Shown piece after piece: positions 44,124 to 55,923 of a DNA stretch of 64,000 bases. The notes beneath the pieces were generated by a model. It saw nothing but the letters and a program-made list of their open reading frames with translations. It was not told the DNA's origin and ran no database searches. The position numbers and the translations under genes were made by a program. Position 1 is the stretch's first letter. Every line of letters starts with the position of its first letter. This DNA is from Heterohyrax brucei (taxonomy: Eukaryota; Chordata; Mammalia; Hyracoidea; Procaviidae): contig CM053146.1 in the NCBI GenBank assembly GCA_028571685.1, forward strand, positions 114,427,431 to 114,491,430, read 5' to 3'.

Positions 44124-45981
44124 CATTTTTTTCAAAATGAGTAAAATATTGATAATGATAGCTGTTGTGAAACTTTACTTACTGATATCCCTAAGTATTC
44201 GACTATAGCAAGTGTGTACTGCTCCATTTTGAAAGGAAACTTTGGAAACCAAAACTACAGATTTTTGCTACATGTATTTTAGCACAATTTTAGGAACAGA
44301 AAAGATACTGTATTTTTAGAATCTGATAATAGTCTTATGCACCAGTACCAAAACCTGTGGTTTACAAAGCTTTAAAAAAAGAAAAAAAAAAAATTAAAAG
44401 AAATGTGGAGGTTAATACCATAAGAGCTTCCTCCACCATTTATAAAGACCAGACATACCTTCAGAGAACTTTGCCATCTATATGTAAAGATTGAGAGACC
44501 TCAGATGTTGTGGTGGCTAAAAATATGCATAAATTTTCTGACATTTGGGGAGAAGGATACCATTGCTTCTGAGTGAACTTGATTTCTATCATTCACTTAA
44601 ATGGTAATTTAATTTGGTATTCAGGTAGTGAAGGCTACCAAATTTCATGGTCGTTGATTTATCTTGAGGTTTCTGATGAGTTGTTGGGAATAAAGGATCT
44701 CTCTCTGAAGCCTGGGGAGTGATAGAGACATTAGATGAATTCCTGGTAGTAATGAACTAAAAATGAAAACCCTTGAGCGTAATCCACAGCAAAGCTTGAA
44801 ACTCTTTTGCTTTAAGGAATTTTCTGATGGCCTTAGGGAGGATATTAATGGAACTCTTTAGGCTTAAGAGACTGTTATACAGTCCTTGTTTCTACCTTAA
44901 ATTCAGGAATTTTAAGTACAGTAGAATGAAGAACAAGGCGATGCAGCTTAAAGGTAACATTGTACTGTTAATAACATTCAACTGAATTATTAATTTCTAT
45001 GAGAAGTTACTTCTAAAATAATCAGGATTAGCTGTAGAAGTCAAGATTGTTTTCCCCACTTCTTTATTCAAAGAATAATTCATTATAATGAATACTTTTT
45101 AAAAAGAAATAATGGCCACAAACACTTGTTTATTAATAAATCTGTTATGTATCCATGACTGATTATATTAGCATTTCTATAGCTGCCTAATTCCTTATTT
45201 CAACAGGGGAGGGGTAAAAAAAAATAAATGTATGAGTAAATGAAGGAAATTGTTTGCATTCATATTGTTGACTTTTTCGTCATCTTTAATACTAGTTTGT
45301 TAAGAGGATAGCTTGTAGGATGGTTAGCGTGAATGGTTAAAACTGAAAGGTGCTGGTTTGCTCTCTCACATTCTTTGGTGAAAGAGTGATTTGGAACATA
45401 GCACACTGACAACATGGCCTGGACTGGAAGCACAGAGCCAGGCAGATGGCACTGCAGGATGGAGAAGCTGCTGGCAGATGGCATGCACTATCTGAGCAAC
45501 AAAGACATTTTTGGCTACCAATGCTAAGAGTTGGAAAGAATGAAGAAGTCAACTCCTCCAATGTTGCCAGCTTGTATATAGAAAACGTTTTGGCAGAATG
45601 GAGACTGATAAAGAAAATATTCAATTGTTAACTACAAGCAAAGAGGAGTTGTTATTAAATTTTATAACATGTGCTCCCTCTGGTGTAATTTGAACATAGT
45701 TTCATCTAGAAGGACCGTAAACCAACTGGGCTGACTAAATACTTGGACACACTCATTTTGTTTTTGTTACTGAAGAGATACCTATTCAAAACTATTTCCA
45801 AAAGCATAATCTGTGTTTCCTTTTCCAAGGGTTTAAAAAAATCTTTATTGGTCATTCCATCTCTCTGTCATACAGTGATTATGTAGCTTTGCATTGTTCT
45901 TGTTTCTCAAGTTAAGGTGCCTTCTGGCCATCTCTGGCTTACTCAGGTAACGTGTGGTAAGGTCAGATCTGAGTAACACGG
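44124..45981. other. Unique sequence, no feature recognised
   Basis: Open frames up to 95 codons overlap at 45337-45631 on both strands without any known family. A slightly GC-richer block at 45400-45600 stands out. Otherwise AT-rich; no repeat recognised. Confidence 0.45.
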
Positions 45982-46036
45982 TAAAAACAAACAAAAACAA
46001 GCCAAAGCCAAGTGCCGTTGCGTCAGATCTGATTCA
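45982..46036 (-). repeat. AfroSINE-type SINE 3'-end fragment
   Basis: 'aaacaaacaaaaacaagcc' and 'gccgttgcgtcagatctgat' followed by 'tcat' are the tail of a reverse SINE; the copy is cut where the next SINE begins. Confidence 0.7.
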
Positions 46037-46201
46037 TCAAAAAAAAACAAACACTGCCATCGAGTCAGGTCCAACTCATGGTGACCCTATAGGACAGAGT
46101 AGAACTGTCCCATAGTTTCCAAAGAGCTCCTGACAGATTTGAAAACTCGACCTTTTGGTTAGCAGATATAGCACTTAACTGACTACACCACCAGGGTTTC
46201 C
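46037..46201 (-). repeat. AfroSINE-type SINE, short variant (type A)
   Basis: 'aaacactgccatcgagtcag', 'ccctataggacagagtagaa', 'ttttggttagcagatatagc', 'acaccaccagggtttcc'. It begins exactly in the tail of the previous fragment. Confidence 0.92.
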
Positions 46202-46220
46202 ACATGTGGTAGATATCTGA

Positions 46221-46383
46221 AACGAAACTAAACTGGTGGACATTGAATCAATTCTGCCTCATAACAACCCTACAGGACGGAGTAGAACAGCCTCATAACG
46301 TTTCTAAGGAGCATGTGGTGGATTCGAACTGCTGATCTTTTGGTTGGTAGCCAAATGCTTCACCACAGTGCCACCAGGGCTCC
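46221..46383 (-). repeat. AfroSINE-type SINE, short variant (type A)
   Basis: 'aaactggtggacattgaatc', 'ctacaggacggagtagaaca', 'gtggtggattcgaactgctg', 'ttttggttggtagccaaatg', 'gtgccaccagggctcc'. Third member of a same-orientation cluster. Confidence 0.9.
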
Positions 46384-46569
46384 AAACATACAAACTTAGA
46401 GTTTTATCAGCAGAGGGTATACATATTTGTGTCTCTGGATTACTTTTGGGGTTACATTTGTTACCACGTGTATCACACTTGGCTTGGCTGTATCACATTT
46501 GTTTCCTGGAGCAGCTGAAATCACCTGTACAAAAAAGGCACTTAGTTCCTGAAGATTTCAGTGGGGACT
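46384..46569. other. Short unique spacer
   Basis: No feature recognised between the SINE cluster and the LTR. Confidence 0.5.
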
Positions 46570-47025
46570 CGTCATGGATTGAATTATGTTCTCCCTAAAA
46601 TGTGTGTATCAATTTGGCTGGGCCATGATTTCAAGTGTGGTGCGATTTTTCGTGTGTATTGTAAATCCTTCCTCTATGATGTTAATGAGGGAGAATAGGC
46701 AAAGGTTGTGTTGATGAAGTAGAACTCAATCTGCAAGATAGTACTGTGCCCTGAGGCAGTCTCCTGGGGTACAAAGGAAAGGGAAGCAAGCGAGAGTTAC
46801 AGACCTCACCCTAGCAGGAACGAAGCATGTGGAGCAGATCTTGTCCTTTGGACTCAGGGTTCTTGTACCAGTCCAGGGGAAGATTGATGAGGAGGAACTG
46901 TCCCAGGAGCTCACACCCTGAATTTGGACTTTTAGCCTACTTTACTGTTAGAAAAATAAATTTTTCTTTGTTAAAGCCATCCACTCGTGGTATTTCTGTT
47001 ATCGCAGCATTAGATGTCGAAGACA
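46570..47025 (+). mobile_element. Solo LTR, MaLR-like (copy 6)
   Basis: 5' end 'cgtcatggattgaattatgt', 'caatttggctgggccatgat', mid-block 'gaacgaagcatgtggagcag', 'tccaggggaagattgatgag', 3' end with AATAAA near 46956, 'ttaaagccatccactcgtgg', and 'agatgtcgaagaca'. Flanks ggact (46565-46569) and gagct (47026-47030) agree in 3 of 5 bases, which could be a decayed target duplication. Confidence 0.76.
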
Positions 47026-47646
47026 GAGCTGATACAGTTTTTCATTTGTAGTTTTTTAACCTATTTCTGCCTAATATCCCTTGTAAGCATCTTGTTAGAT
47101 TATTTGTTTCTGGAATTAGTTAATTTAAATGACTTTTACTGCTAAAGAAAAATATTTAGAAATGTTTAAAAATTAAAATTGAACCATGTTGCCTAAAATA
47201 GAATAACCAACCCCATGTATGTTCTGGATAGCTGTTTTTCCCCCAGCTCACTGATATTCAAACTCTTGGTATCTCACTTATTCAGAAAATGACTGAGATT
47301 CCGGACATAACTGAAAATGCTGCTAAGATTAAAAGAGAGAAGTAAATTATATTCAGAACAGAGTCACTGGAGATGCCTGTGTCACCCAAATTGCCATTAT
47401 AATAACTCTTTAACTTCTCAGAAGCCCTCACTCGGAGTTTAAAGACTCTTACCTTACACAGTATTGTGTCAGTCTTCATGCTTTGAGTTCTCAGCCATAG
47501 GAGGATAGAAGCATCTAGTTGGAATTGGAGGTCTATAAGACAGAAGCATGGGGAGTAGGCAGCATAGCTGATAGCTTAACAAAAAGAACCCATAAAAAAG
47601 AGGTAGCTTGAAGACTTCAAGGAAAATGAAAGCCTTTAATACACTC
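47026..47646. other. Unique sequence, no feature recognised
   Basis: AT-rich, with no family recognised. Its right end forms the left target-site duplication of the L1. Confidence 0.5.
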
Positions 47647-47655
47647 CAGTTAGGA

Positions 47656-50025
47656 TTTTTTTTTTTAAATTATAATTGAATGAAAATGTGTGTACTCTGT
47701 GCATGCAATGTGTGTACTCTGTGCATGCAATATTGGGTTAAAATGCGAGAAGTACACAAGTTGGGTTGAAGTCAAGTTAATATTGATCTTCTTACTAATG
47801 TGTGCTATCACCAATTTTAGCCAACCAAATTTCTAACAACTATCTAATCTGAACCCTCGCCTCTCGCCTTCCTGCCCTCCCCACCCTTGCAGCTGTCTGA
47901 AAGAGTCTTTTCTGTTACGCATGAGTCTGCTTTTCAGTTTTTATCGTAGGGGTCACACACAATATTTGTCCTTCTGTTGCTGACTACTTTCAGTCAACAT
48001 AATGTCCTCCAGTTGAAACCAGGTTAAGAGATGTTTCCTGCTGTCATCGTTGTTCTTTATCATTGCATAGTGCTCCATTGAGTACATATACCATAGTTTA
48101 CCCATCCATTCTTCTGTTGTTGGGCATCTAGGTTGATTTCATCTTTTGACTATTGTGGACTGTGCTGCGATGAACATTCATGTTCATATATCAGTTGATG
48201 TGAATGGTCTTGATTCTGTAGGATATATTCCAAGCAGTGGAATTACTAGGTCAAATGGTGTATCTATATCCATTATTAAAGGTAGCACCAGATTGCTTTC
48301 CAAAGAGGTTGCACTATTCTGCAATCTTACCAACAGTGTAGGAGAGTTCCAATCTCTCCACAGTCTCTCCAGCATTTAGTGTTTTGTGTTTTTTGGATCC
48401 TGGCCAACCTTATTGGGGTGAGATAGTATCTCATTGTCGTTTGGATTTGAATTTCTTTAATAGTTATTGATCGTGAGCATTTCTACATGTGTTTTTTGGC
48501 TGCCTGAATCTCCTCTTTAGAGAAGTGTCTGTCCATCTCCTTTGTCCATCACTTAATTGGATGGTTTATTTTTTCCTTATAGATGTTTTGTAGTACCATA
48601 TAGCTTTTGGAGATCAGGCATCGGTCTGACATAGAGTTGCCAAATTTTGTTTCCCATTCTATAGGTAGTCTTTTAATTCTTTTGATGGAGTCTTTGGATG
48701 AGCAGAAGTCTTTGATTCTTATTAATTCCCTTTTATCTATTTTCTCTTCTGATGAATGTGCTTTGTCAGATTTTGAAGTCTGTCTATATTGTGTATTAAA
48801 ACTTCCATTGTTGACCCTATTTTATCTTAGATGAGCTTTATTGTTTTACATTTTATATTTAGCCAAGTCTTTATCAAATTTGAGTTGACTTTTGTATAAA
48901 GTGTGAGATGTGAGTCTTGTTTCAGTTTTTTGCAGATGGATATCCAATTTTACCAGTACCATTTGTTAAATAGACTGTTCTTTCCTTTCCAAAGCTGATG
49001 ATTTGTTTCTCCATCTCATTAAAAAAATGTCGCTGGAATTTGTATTGGGATTGCATTATATAAGTAGATTGCTTTGGGCAAAATAGACATTTTCGCAATA
49101 TTGAGTCTTCCTATCCATGAGCAGGGCAGATTGCTCCACTTATGTAAGTCCCTCCCAGTTTCTTGTAGTTAAGGTCTTGTAGTTTTCTCTGTAAAGGTCT
49201 CTTATTTCTCTAGTTAGATTTATTCCGAGGTATTTTATCTTTTGGGGGGCTATAGTAAATGGAATTGATTTGGTGATTTCTTCTTTAATAACCTCACTGT
49301 TGGTGTAAAGGAATCTTATTTATTTAGTTATGTTTATCTTGTATCCCGATACTTTGCCGAACTCTTCTATTAGCTCCAATAGCTTACTTATGGATTGCTT
49401 TGTATTCTCTGTATAAACAATCATATATTCTGCAAAGAAGGAAATCGTTACTTCTTCATTGCCAATACGGATGCCCTTTATTTCTTTGACTTGTCTAATT
49501 GCTCTGGTTAGAATTTCTAGCACAATGTTGAATAGAAGTGGTGAGAGTGGGCATCCTTGCCTAGTTCCTGTTCTCAAAGGGAATTGTGTCAGTCTCTAAC
49601 CGTTGAGGAAGATGAAAGCAGTTGGCTTTGTGTAGATGCTACTGATTACATTAAGGAATTTCCTCTCTATTCCTATTTTTCTGAGAGTTTTAAGCATGAA
49701 TGGATGTTGAACTTTGTCAAATGCTTTTTCTGCATCAATTGACAAAATCAGGTGATTCTTTTGTGTTATTAATGTGGTTGATTACATTAATTGTTTTTCT
49801 GATCTTGAACCAGCCTTGCGTCTCTAGAATGCAACCAGCTTGAATATGATGAATTATTATTTTTTATATGCTGTTGAATTCTATTGGCTATCCTCTATTC
49901 TCTGGAGCCAGCATAACCCTGATACCAAAACCAGGGAAAGATCCCAGAAAAAATAAAATTACCGACCAATATAACTCATGAACCTAGATGCAAAAATCTT
50001 CAACAAAATTCTAGCCAATAGAATT
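47656..50025 (-). mobile_element. 5'-inverted L1 insertion with target-site duplication
   Basis: The element sits on the minus strand: its A-tail shows as an 11-T run at 47656-47666, followed leftward-to-rightward by 3' UTR, then antisense ORF2. The RT palm is visible on the minus strand (49320-49577): [19 protein letters not shown], then [10 protein letters not shown] where active L1 has FADD, so the catalytic aspartates are altered, then [15 protein letters not shown]. At 49890/49891 the orientation flips: 49891-50025 is ORF2 in the sense direction and ends with 'ctagccaatagaatt', the same sequence with which the antisense part begins. That arrangement (upstream ORF2 segment inverted, short overlap at the joint) is the signature of twin-primed L1 integration. 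CAGTTAGGA flanks it on both sides (47647-47655 and 50026-50034). The element is 5'-truncated, inverted and mutated, hence dead. Confidence 0.88.
47687..47730. repeat. Tandem 22-bp repeat, two copies, in L1 3' tail
   Basis: 'tgtgtgtactctgtgcatgc'+'aa' occurs twice without a gap, just inside the A-tail of the L1. Confidence 0.88.
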
Positions 50026-50034
50026 CAGTTAGGA

Positions 50035-51386
50035 AATTTAAGAGACATTTCTTAAAAAGCAAGCCAACAAAAGGCTAAACATGTTAGTGCTTAGATGGCA
50101 AATATTCATTTTTTGGAATATACGATTGAGAAACTTTCACTACTTGCTTTTGTCATATGGAATCTAAATCTTGTATGAATTTTGTTAACCTGTAAGTTGG
50201 AGATGATACTAAAAAACTCATTGAAAGGAATATACCTTTAGACACATAATATCTCATCCTCTCCCTCTCATGTTATTTCTTTCTTCTCCCCATTTTGATA
50301 ATGAAGGTAGTGATATAACTATGGAAATGACCACTGAGTCATACACACCAGGCAGCCCTCATTCTGCCTCAGTCTCAAGCAAGTCACATATCTTTATCTC
50401 TCTGGATTTCTGTGTTTTTCGACTATAAAATAAGGAAATTGACTTCTAATGTCCTTTCTTCTTTTATTAATCTCTGAAGCTTTTCCTATCACTCTAGGCT
50501 GTAACTTATAAGAAGGAGTAAAAATTGTTATTGATTATGTTAAAACTCTAAAAGGAAAGTAAAATCTAAAAAGCATATAGTAGGATGTTTTTAAAAGGTG
50601 TTTTATTATCAAGCATTGTGGATCTCAGTCCAAATTTATAACTACATTTCTTTGTCTTTCAATGCCTGCTTCCTTCTCTGTGAGGTCAGTGGTAGATCCA
50701 GCTGGATGAAATTTGTAAGCTTTTAATGTATCAAAAACTGAATGATTTTTAGTTAAATTATGTAAATTTAAATGTATGATTTCCTTCCTTTATGTTTTTT
50801 CCCTTTCTAACAAACTCTTGTTAGAATACTCATATCTGTTCTTGTCTCTGAGCCCTACTCTTTCACTCTTCCATTTTTTCATCTACCCTTTTATTATGCA
50901 ATAGACACCAAGTATCTGAATTCTAGAGGAGAGAGTTGGGGCCTAACTCGTTTATTAGTGTATCTTCAACTTCTGTCCAAATACTTGCTGCATAATTCAT
51001 GCAAATAATTTTAGCTGTACTTTGACTCACAAAGCCTCAACTTCCACTTGAGTCTTGATCCTCCTGTCACCCATCTCACACTAGGCAATAGTTACTTCCA
51101 TGAATCGAAAGCACCACAACTCCTGCTTGTATAAAGGCAGTTGCACCAGGGCATAGGAGAGCTCCTGATTTTCACTGCCTGTGGCCTCAAGCATAAAGAA
51201 TGGGAATTTTTAATATGTTTTCCACAGAGGCAATGTTTACAGTTTTTGTTAGCTTTGACAGCATCTTACTATATATACAGTGTGAGTTACATGAAGTTTT
51301 GTCTGCTGGATAGGGAATCTAAATATTATTTAGAATATATTATTACTTTTCTTGGAGTATATATTCTGGATTCCAAGTAATTGATT
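50035..51386. other. Unique sequence with a MIR-like piece
   Basis: About 50340-50470 reads like a plus-strand MIR ('ctcaagcaagtcacatatct', 'ctctggatttctgtg', 'ctataaaataaggaaattga'). No gene recognised; AT-rich otherwise. Confidence 0.4.
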
Positions 51387-51402
51387 TGTAAATAAACTTT
51401 TT
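51387..51402. repeat. Left target-site duplication of the RPL6 retrocopy
   Basis: TGTAAATAAACTTTTT, identical to 52363-52378. The T-rich right end matches the L1 endonuclease preference for TTTT/A on the nicked strand. Confidence 0.93.
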
Positions 51403-51451
51403 TTAAAAAATGTATCACTATTTATATTTATTTGCATTCTTCATAGGAAAC

Positions 51452-52330
<879 letters not shown>

Positions 52331-52362
52331 CTTGCAAGACGAAAAAGAGAACTAGGGTTTCC

Positions 52363-52378
52363 TGTAAATAAACTTTTT
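52363..52378. repeat. Right target-site duplication of the RPL6 retrocopy
   Basis: Second, identical copy of the 16-bp TGTAAATAAACTTTTT. Confidence 0.93.
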
Positions 52379-53225
52379 ATAAGATAGATCCATTTCTAAG
52401 TTGAAAGTAACCTTATGGTCATAGTGTGGAAAGGTGTATCTGGAGAAGTATGGATGTTGATGTATATGAAGTTTTCAGTGCCTCAGAGAGAAGTTGTTAG
52501 CATGTGACAAAAGAGGAGTGTATTCCCAAATTATCCTTTGGCTTTTCCCAAAGGCACAGATTTTTACTTAAAGCAAAACTCTTTCATAATACACGTACAA
52601 CAAGAGCAAAGTAAAACTGAATGCTGTGAGAACTGAATTTGAAAGGACTTTATTATTATGAACTTTGCCTGTAGTTCCAAGGAAAATTGAAATGGATTAC
52701 ATTTATTGAAGCTGTCGTCTTGTTTTGATTTTGCATCAGGTGATCCTTTCATTTTGATAGTGCTTCACTAGGAAGATCTTTTGATAGCAAATGTCTTCTT
52801 GTTCTATTTTTATTCCTCCATGTTTCTATATCTCTAAGTTGCCTGCAGCTCCAAAATTATCCCTGGATTTCTCTTTGCTTCTCTCAATCTAATGTAGAAA
52901 CCAAAGGGAAATTTGCAAATGGAAGTCAGTATTTCATTAGCTGGATTAAGGCCTCTAGTGACTACCCATTGACTTAGAATGAAATACAAATTTTTTATCA
53001 GAGACTTGAAAGGCCCTGATATTATAGCCTGAGCCTACTTCTCCAATTTGTCTTGAACCACAAGTCTTCCTTGATTCAGTATGTCCCCATCTATACTGGT
53101 TTTCTTCTTTACTCTGATAAAAGCCAAAGCTCTTCCTTGCCACACAACTTCTTTCTGTTTCACTCTTTCCAGAATCTTTGCATGACCAACAAATTTTGTA
53201 ATTTAAGTATCTACACTAAAATCCC
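52379..53225. other. Unique sequence, no feature recognised
   Basis: No gene or repeat recognised. Confidence 0.5.
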
Positions 53226-53897
53226 TTTCAGAATTGAATTGTGTTCCCCACCAAAAATGTAGCAATTTGACTGGGCCGTAATTCCTGGTATTGTGTGATA
53301 TTCTTCCATGTGGGAATTCCTGCCTCTGTGATGTTAATGAGGGTGAATGGGTGCTGTTGTGTTAGTGAGGCAAGATTTTATCTGTGGGATTGTTTTGAGC
53401 ATTGAGGCAATCTCTTGAGATATAAAAGAAAGAATCTATAAATTTTAGGGCCCTCATACTGTTAAGAAAGCAGCTCAAGGAGTGCAGAGTACCAGTCCTT
53501 CGAACCTGAGGTTTTTATGCCAAGATGCTCCCTGACTGAAGATTGAGCCAACCCAAGACTTTCCTCCAGACGCTGCAAAGGGAAAGCCTGCCCCTGGAGC
53601 AGAGACATCCTGAATTTGGACTTGTAATCTACTGGACTGTGTAAGAATAACCTTTTCTTTGTCAAAGCTGTCCACTTTGTGGTAATTTTGTTGGAGCAAT
53701 ACCAAACCAGAAAACCAAACCCACTGCTGTCGAGTTGATTCCGACTCATAGCGGCCCTGTAAGACAGAATAGAAGTGCTCTATAGAGTTACTAAGGGGCG
53801 CCTAGTGGATTTGAACTGTTGAACTCTTGGTTGACAGATGTAGCATTTGTCTGCTATTCCACCAGGGTCTCTAGAGCAGTGCCAGATGACTAAAACA
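53226..53897 (+). mobile_element. Solo LTR, MaLR-like (copy 7), split by a SINE
   Basis: 5' end 'cagaattgaattgtgttccc', 'aatttgactgggccgtaatt', mid-block 'gaaagcagctcaaggagtgc', 'tcctccagacgctgcaaagg', 3' region 'tttgtcaaagctgtccactt'. The 3' end resumes after the SINE with 'gccagatgactaaaaca' ending at 53897. Removing the SINE and one copy of the duplicated site restores the normal order of the LTR 3' end. Confidence 0.76.
53705..53872 (-). repeat. AfroSINE-type SINE inside LTR, with target duplication
   Basis: 'ccaaacccactgctgtcgag', 'ttccgactcatagcggccct', 'ggatttgaactgttgaactc', 'gctattccaccagggtctct'. The flanks 53693-53704 (ggagcaatacca) and 53873-53884 (agagcagtgcca) match at 9 of 12 positions and both correspond to the LTR's 'agagcagtgcca'-like site. 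Confidence 0.9.
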
Positions 53898-54135
53898 CTC
53901 CTCCTATCCAGAGTCCCACCCTGATCTTCTTATCTATTGTAAGTCTAATGTTACACCCATGAGTTTCTTCTCTCTTCATTACATAGTCATATTTTATCAT
54001 CTTTGTAGCAGGTTACTAGCTGAACTAATTTTATTTATGCTTTCCCTCTTTTGAATGTAAACTCTGAGAACTAGGGAGTTTGTCTGATTGCTTATCACCA
54101 TGTCCTTGGTGCTTAGAACAGTGTCTGACATAGTA
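53898..54135. other. Unique spacer, no feature recognised
   Basis: Nothing recognised. Confidence 0.5.
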
Positions 54136-54255
54136 AAGCAACATGTCGCCATTGAGTCTGTTCCAACACATAGCAACCCTGTAAGGACAGAGTAGAGCTG
54201 CCCATAGGGTTTCCAAGGAGCATCTGGTGGATTTGAAATGTCCCACCAGGGTTCT
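54136..54255 (-). repeat. AfroSINE-type SINE with internal deletion of the head
   Basis: 'caacatgtcgccattgagtc', 'gtaaggacagagtagagctg', 'gtttccaaggagcatctggt', then a jump to 'cccaccagggttctc': about 45 bp covering the box-A to box-B part are missing. Confidence 0.86.
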
Positions 54256-54282
54256 CTATCACATAGTAGATACATATATATT

Positions 54283-54449
54283 AAAACCAAACCAAACTCA
54301 TTGCTGGTAAGTCAGTTCTAACTCATAGTAACTGTATACAGCAAGGCAGAACTGCCCCATAGAGGTTCCAAGGAATGCCTGGTACATTTGACTGCAGACT
54401 TTTGGGTTAGCAGCTGTAGCACTTAACCACTATACCACCAGGGTTTCCA
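54283..54449 (-). repeat. AfroSINE-type SINE, short variant (type A)
   Basis: 'aaccaaaccaaactcattgc', 'gttctaactcatagtaactg', 'gaactgccccatagaggttc', 'agcagctgtagcacttaacc', 'ataccaccagggtttcc'. Confidence 0.92.
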
Positions 54450-55763
54450 CTCTTACATTTAAGTAGGTTTATTAACAAATGAATGGTTTGGTTATTATAC
54501 ATATATATATATATATATATATGTATATACATATATATATATCAGAGTTGTTCATTTTCAGCATTCTTGATATACTGGTTCAGATCGTTTTAGATAGTAG
54601 GTCTTTTTCTTGTACACTCTAGGATGTTGAGCATTATTCCTGGCCACCATCTAGTACATGAAAGTAGCACCCTATTTAATGTGACAACCAAGAATTGTTA
54701 GCAGATATTGCCACATGTTCCCTGGGGGTACAAAATTTGTCTCTGGCTAAGAACTACTTATATGTATAGAAGAGTAAATGCTAAGATTAGTATAGTAGAG
54801 TGATATGCAGGGAATCCATTTTCACTGTTTTACAAGATGTGTGACCTTGGCTCTTTGTTTTGGTTTTGATCTGTGAGCCTTGGTTGTGAGTTATCATGGG
54901 GCTTAAATGGCTTGCCCTATGTGACACCTTTGGTTTCTGGACAGATAAGGCCATCACCTGGAGCTAGCCTCACAGTTCATCAGATGCCATCACTTGCTCA
55001 ACATCAACATGTGTCTTCAGTGAAGAGCTTGTGCCAGACTGGACTGTTTGCAACTCCATCCTTATGTCCTGTGCAGTGCAAAAGTTCTTTATTTCACTCT
55101 TAATTGATTGGCCATTACTTACATCTATCAGAGGAAGAGTGAATCCTAAAATTGAATATTAACAGTCAAATACAGCCAGAAAGTTCAAAATCCATTTTTA
55201 CCATGTATTAGCCACATAACTCTGTGTTCTGGCTGCTAATTCTCTGTGAGCATTAGCTGTGTTATTGTGAGGTCTAAATGAATAATATAAATACAAAATT
55301 AGAACAGATCTAGGCACAATACATGTGAACTCTCCTGTCTCCCATTCTTAAATTTTCTAAACCATTGGAGCATATATGTGTGTATATGAATGTGCATGTA
55401 TATACAGCTGCATACACATACATATGTATGCGTACTCATTGAATAATCCATGTATTAATTGAAAAATACTTAATAATCACCTACTTGTCAGGTACCTAAC
55501 ACTTGTAGTTACTGAAAATGGAGCAGTTTTAAAAACACTGCCATCAAAAACAATTACCTGAAGAGATTCCTAGGTATCACTGTCTGTACTCATCCCATTT
55601 AGATAATAGATCCTGAAATTATTTAGTAAATGTCAGTACAACATTGTCTAGTATAGTACCTTGAGTTTATAGAGAGCACTCTAAGTATGCAGTGAACGTA
55701 TAAATACTGCCGTCTGTTACGTGTATAGGTCCATTCAGAAGTGAAGCAAGCAACTGGATATGT
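54450..55763. other. Unique sequence with microsatellites and a MIR-like piece
   Basis: TA repeat at 54498-54542; alternating purine-pyrimidine stretch with ATGT/ACAT units at about 55371-55435; about 55190-55320 may be a MIR ('gtattagccacataactctg', 'gtgttattgtgaggtctaaa'). No gene recognised. Confidence 0.42.
54498..54542. repeat. TA dinucleotide microsatellite
   Basis: Almost uninterrupted AT/TA with two interior substitutions; self-complementary. Confidence 0.9.
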
Positions 55764-55923
55764 AACCAGATCCATTGCTGTTGAGTTGATTCCAACTCAT
55801 AGTGACCTTACAAGACAAAATAGCATAGGACTGCAGAGTCTCTAAGGAACTCCTAGTGGATTTCAGCTGCCGACCTCCAGGTTAGCAGCTGTAGCATTTA
55901 AACACTGCACCACCAGGGTTTCC
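55764..55923 (-). repeat. AfroSINE-type SINE, short variant (type A)
   Basis: 'accagatccattgctgttga', 'gattccaactcatagtgacc', 'ctcctagtggatttcagctg', 'aggttagcagctgtagcatt', 'gcaccaccagggtttcc'. Confidence 0.92.

Noticed and set aside
45337..45631. Possible retrocopy or gene in overlapping frames
   Set aside because: Frames on both strands have no recognisable family, no A-tail or target duplication was found.
54498..54542. Hairpin from self-complementary TA repeat
   Set aside because: Any AT microsatellite is self-complementary; no independent evidence of a structured element.
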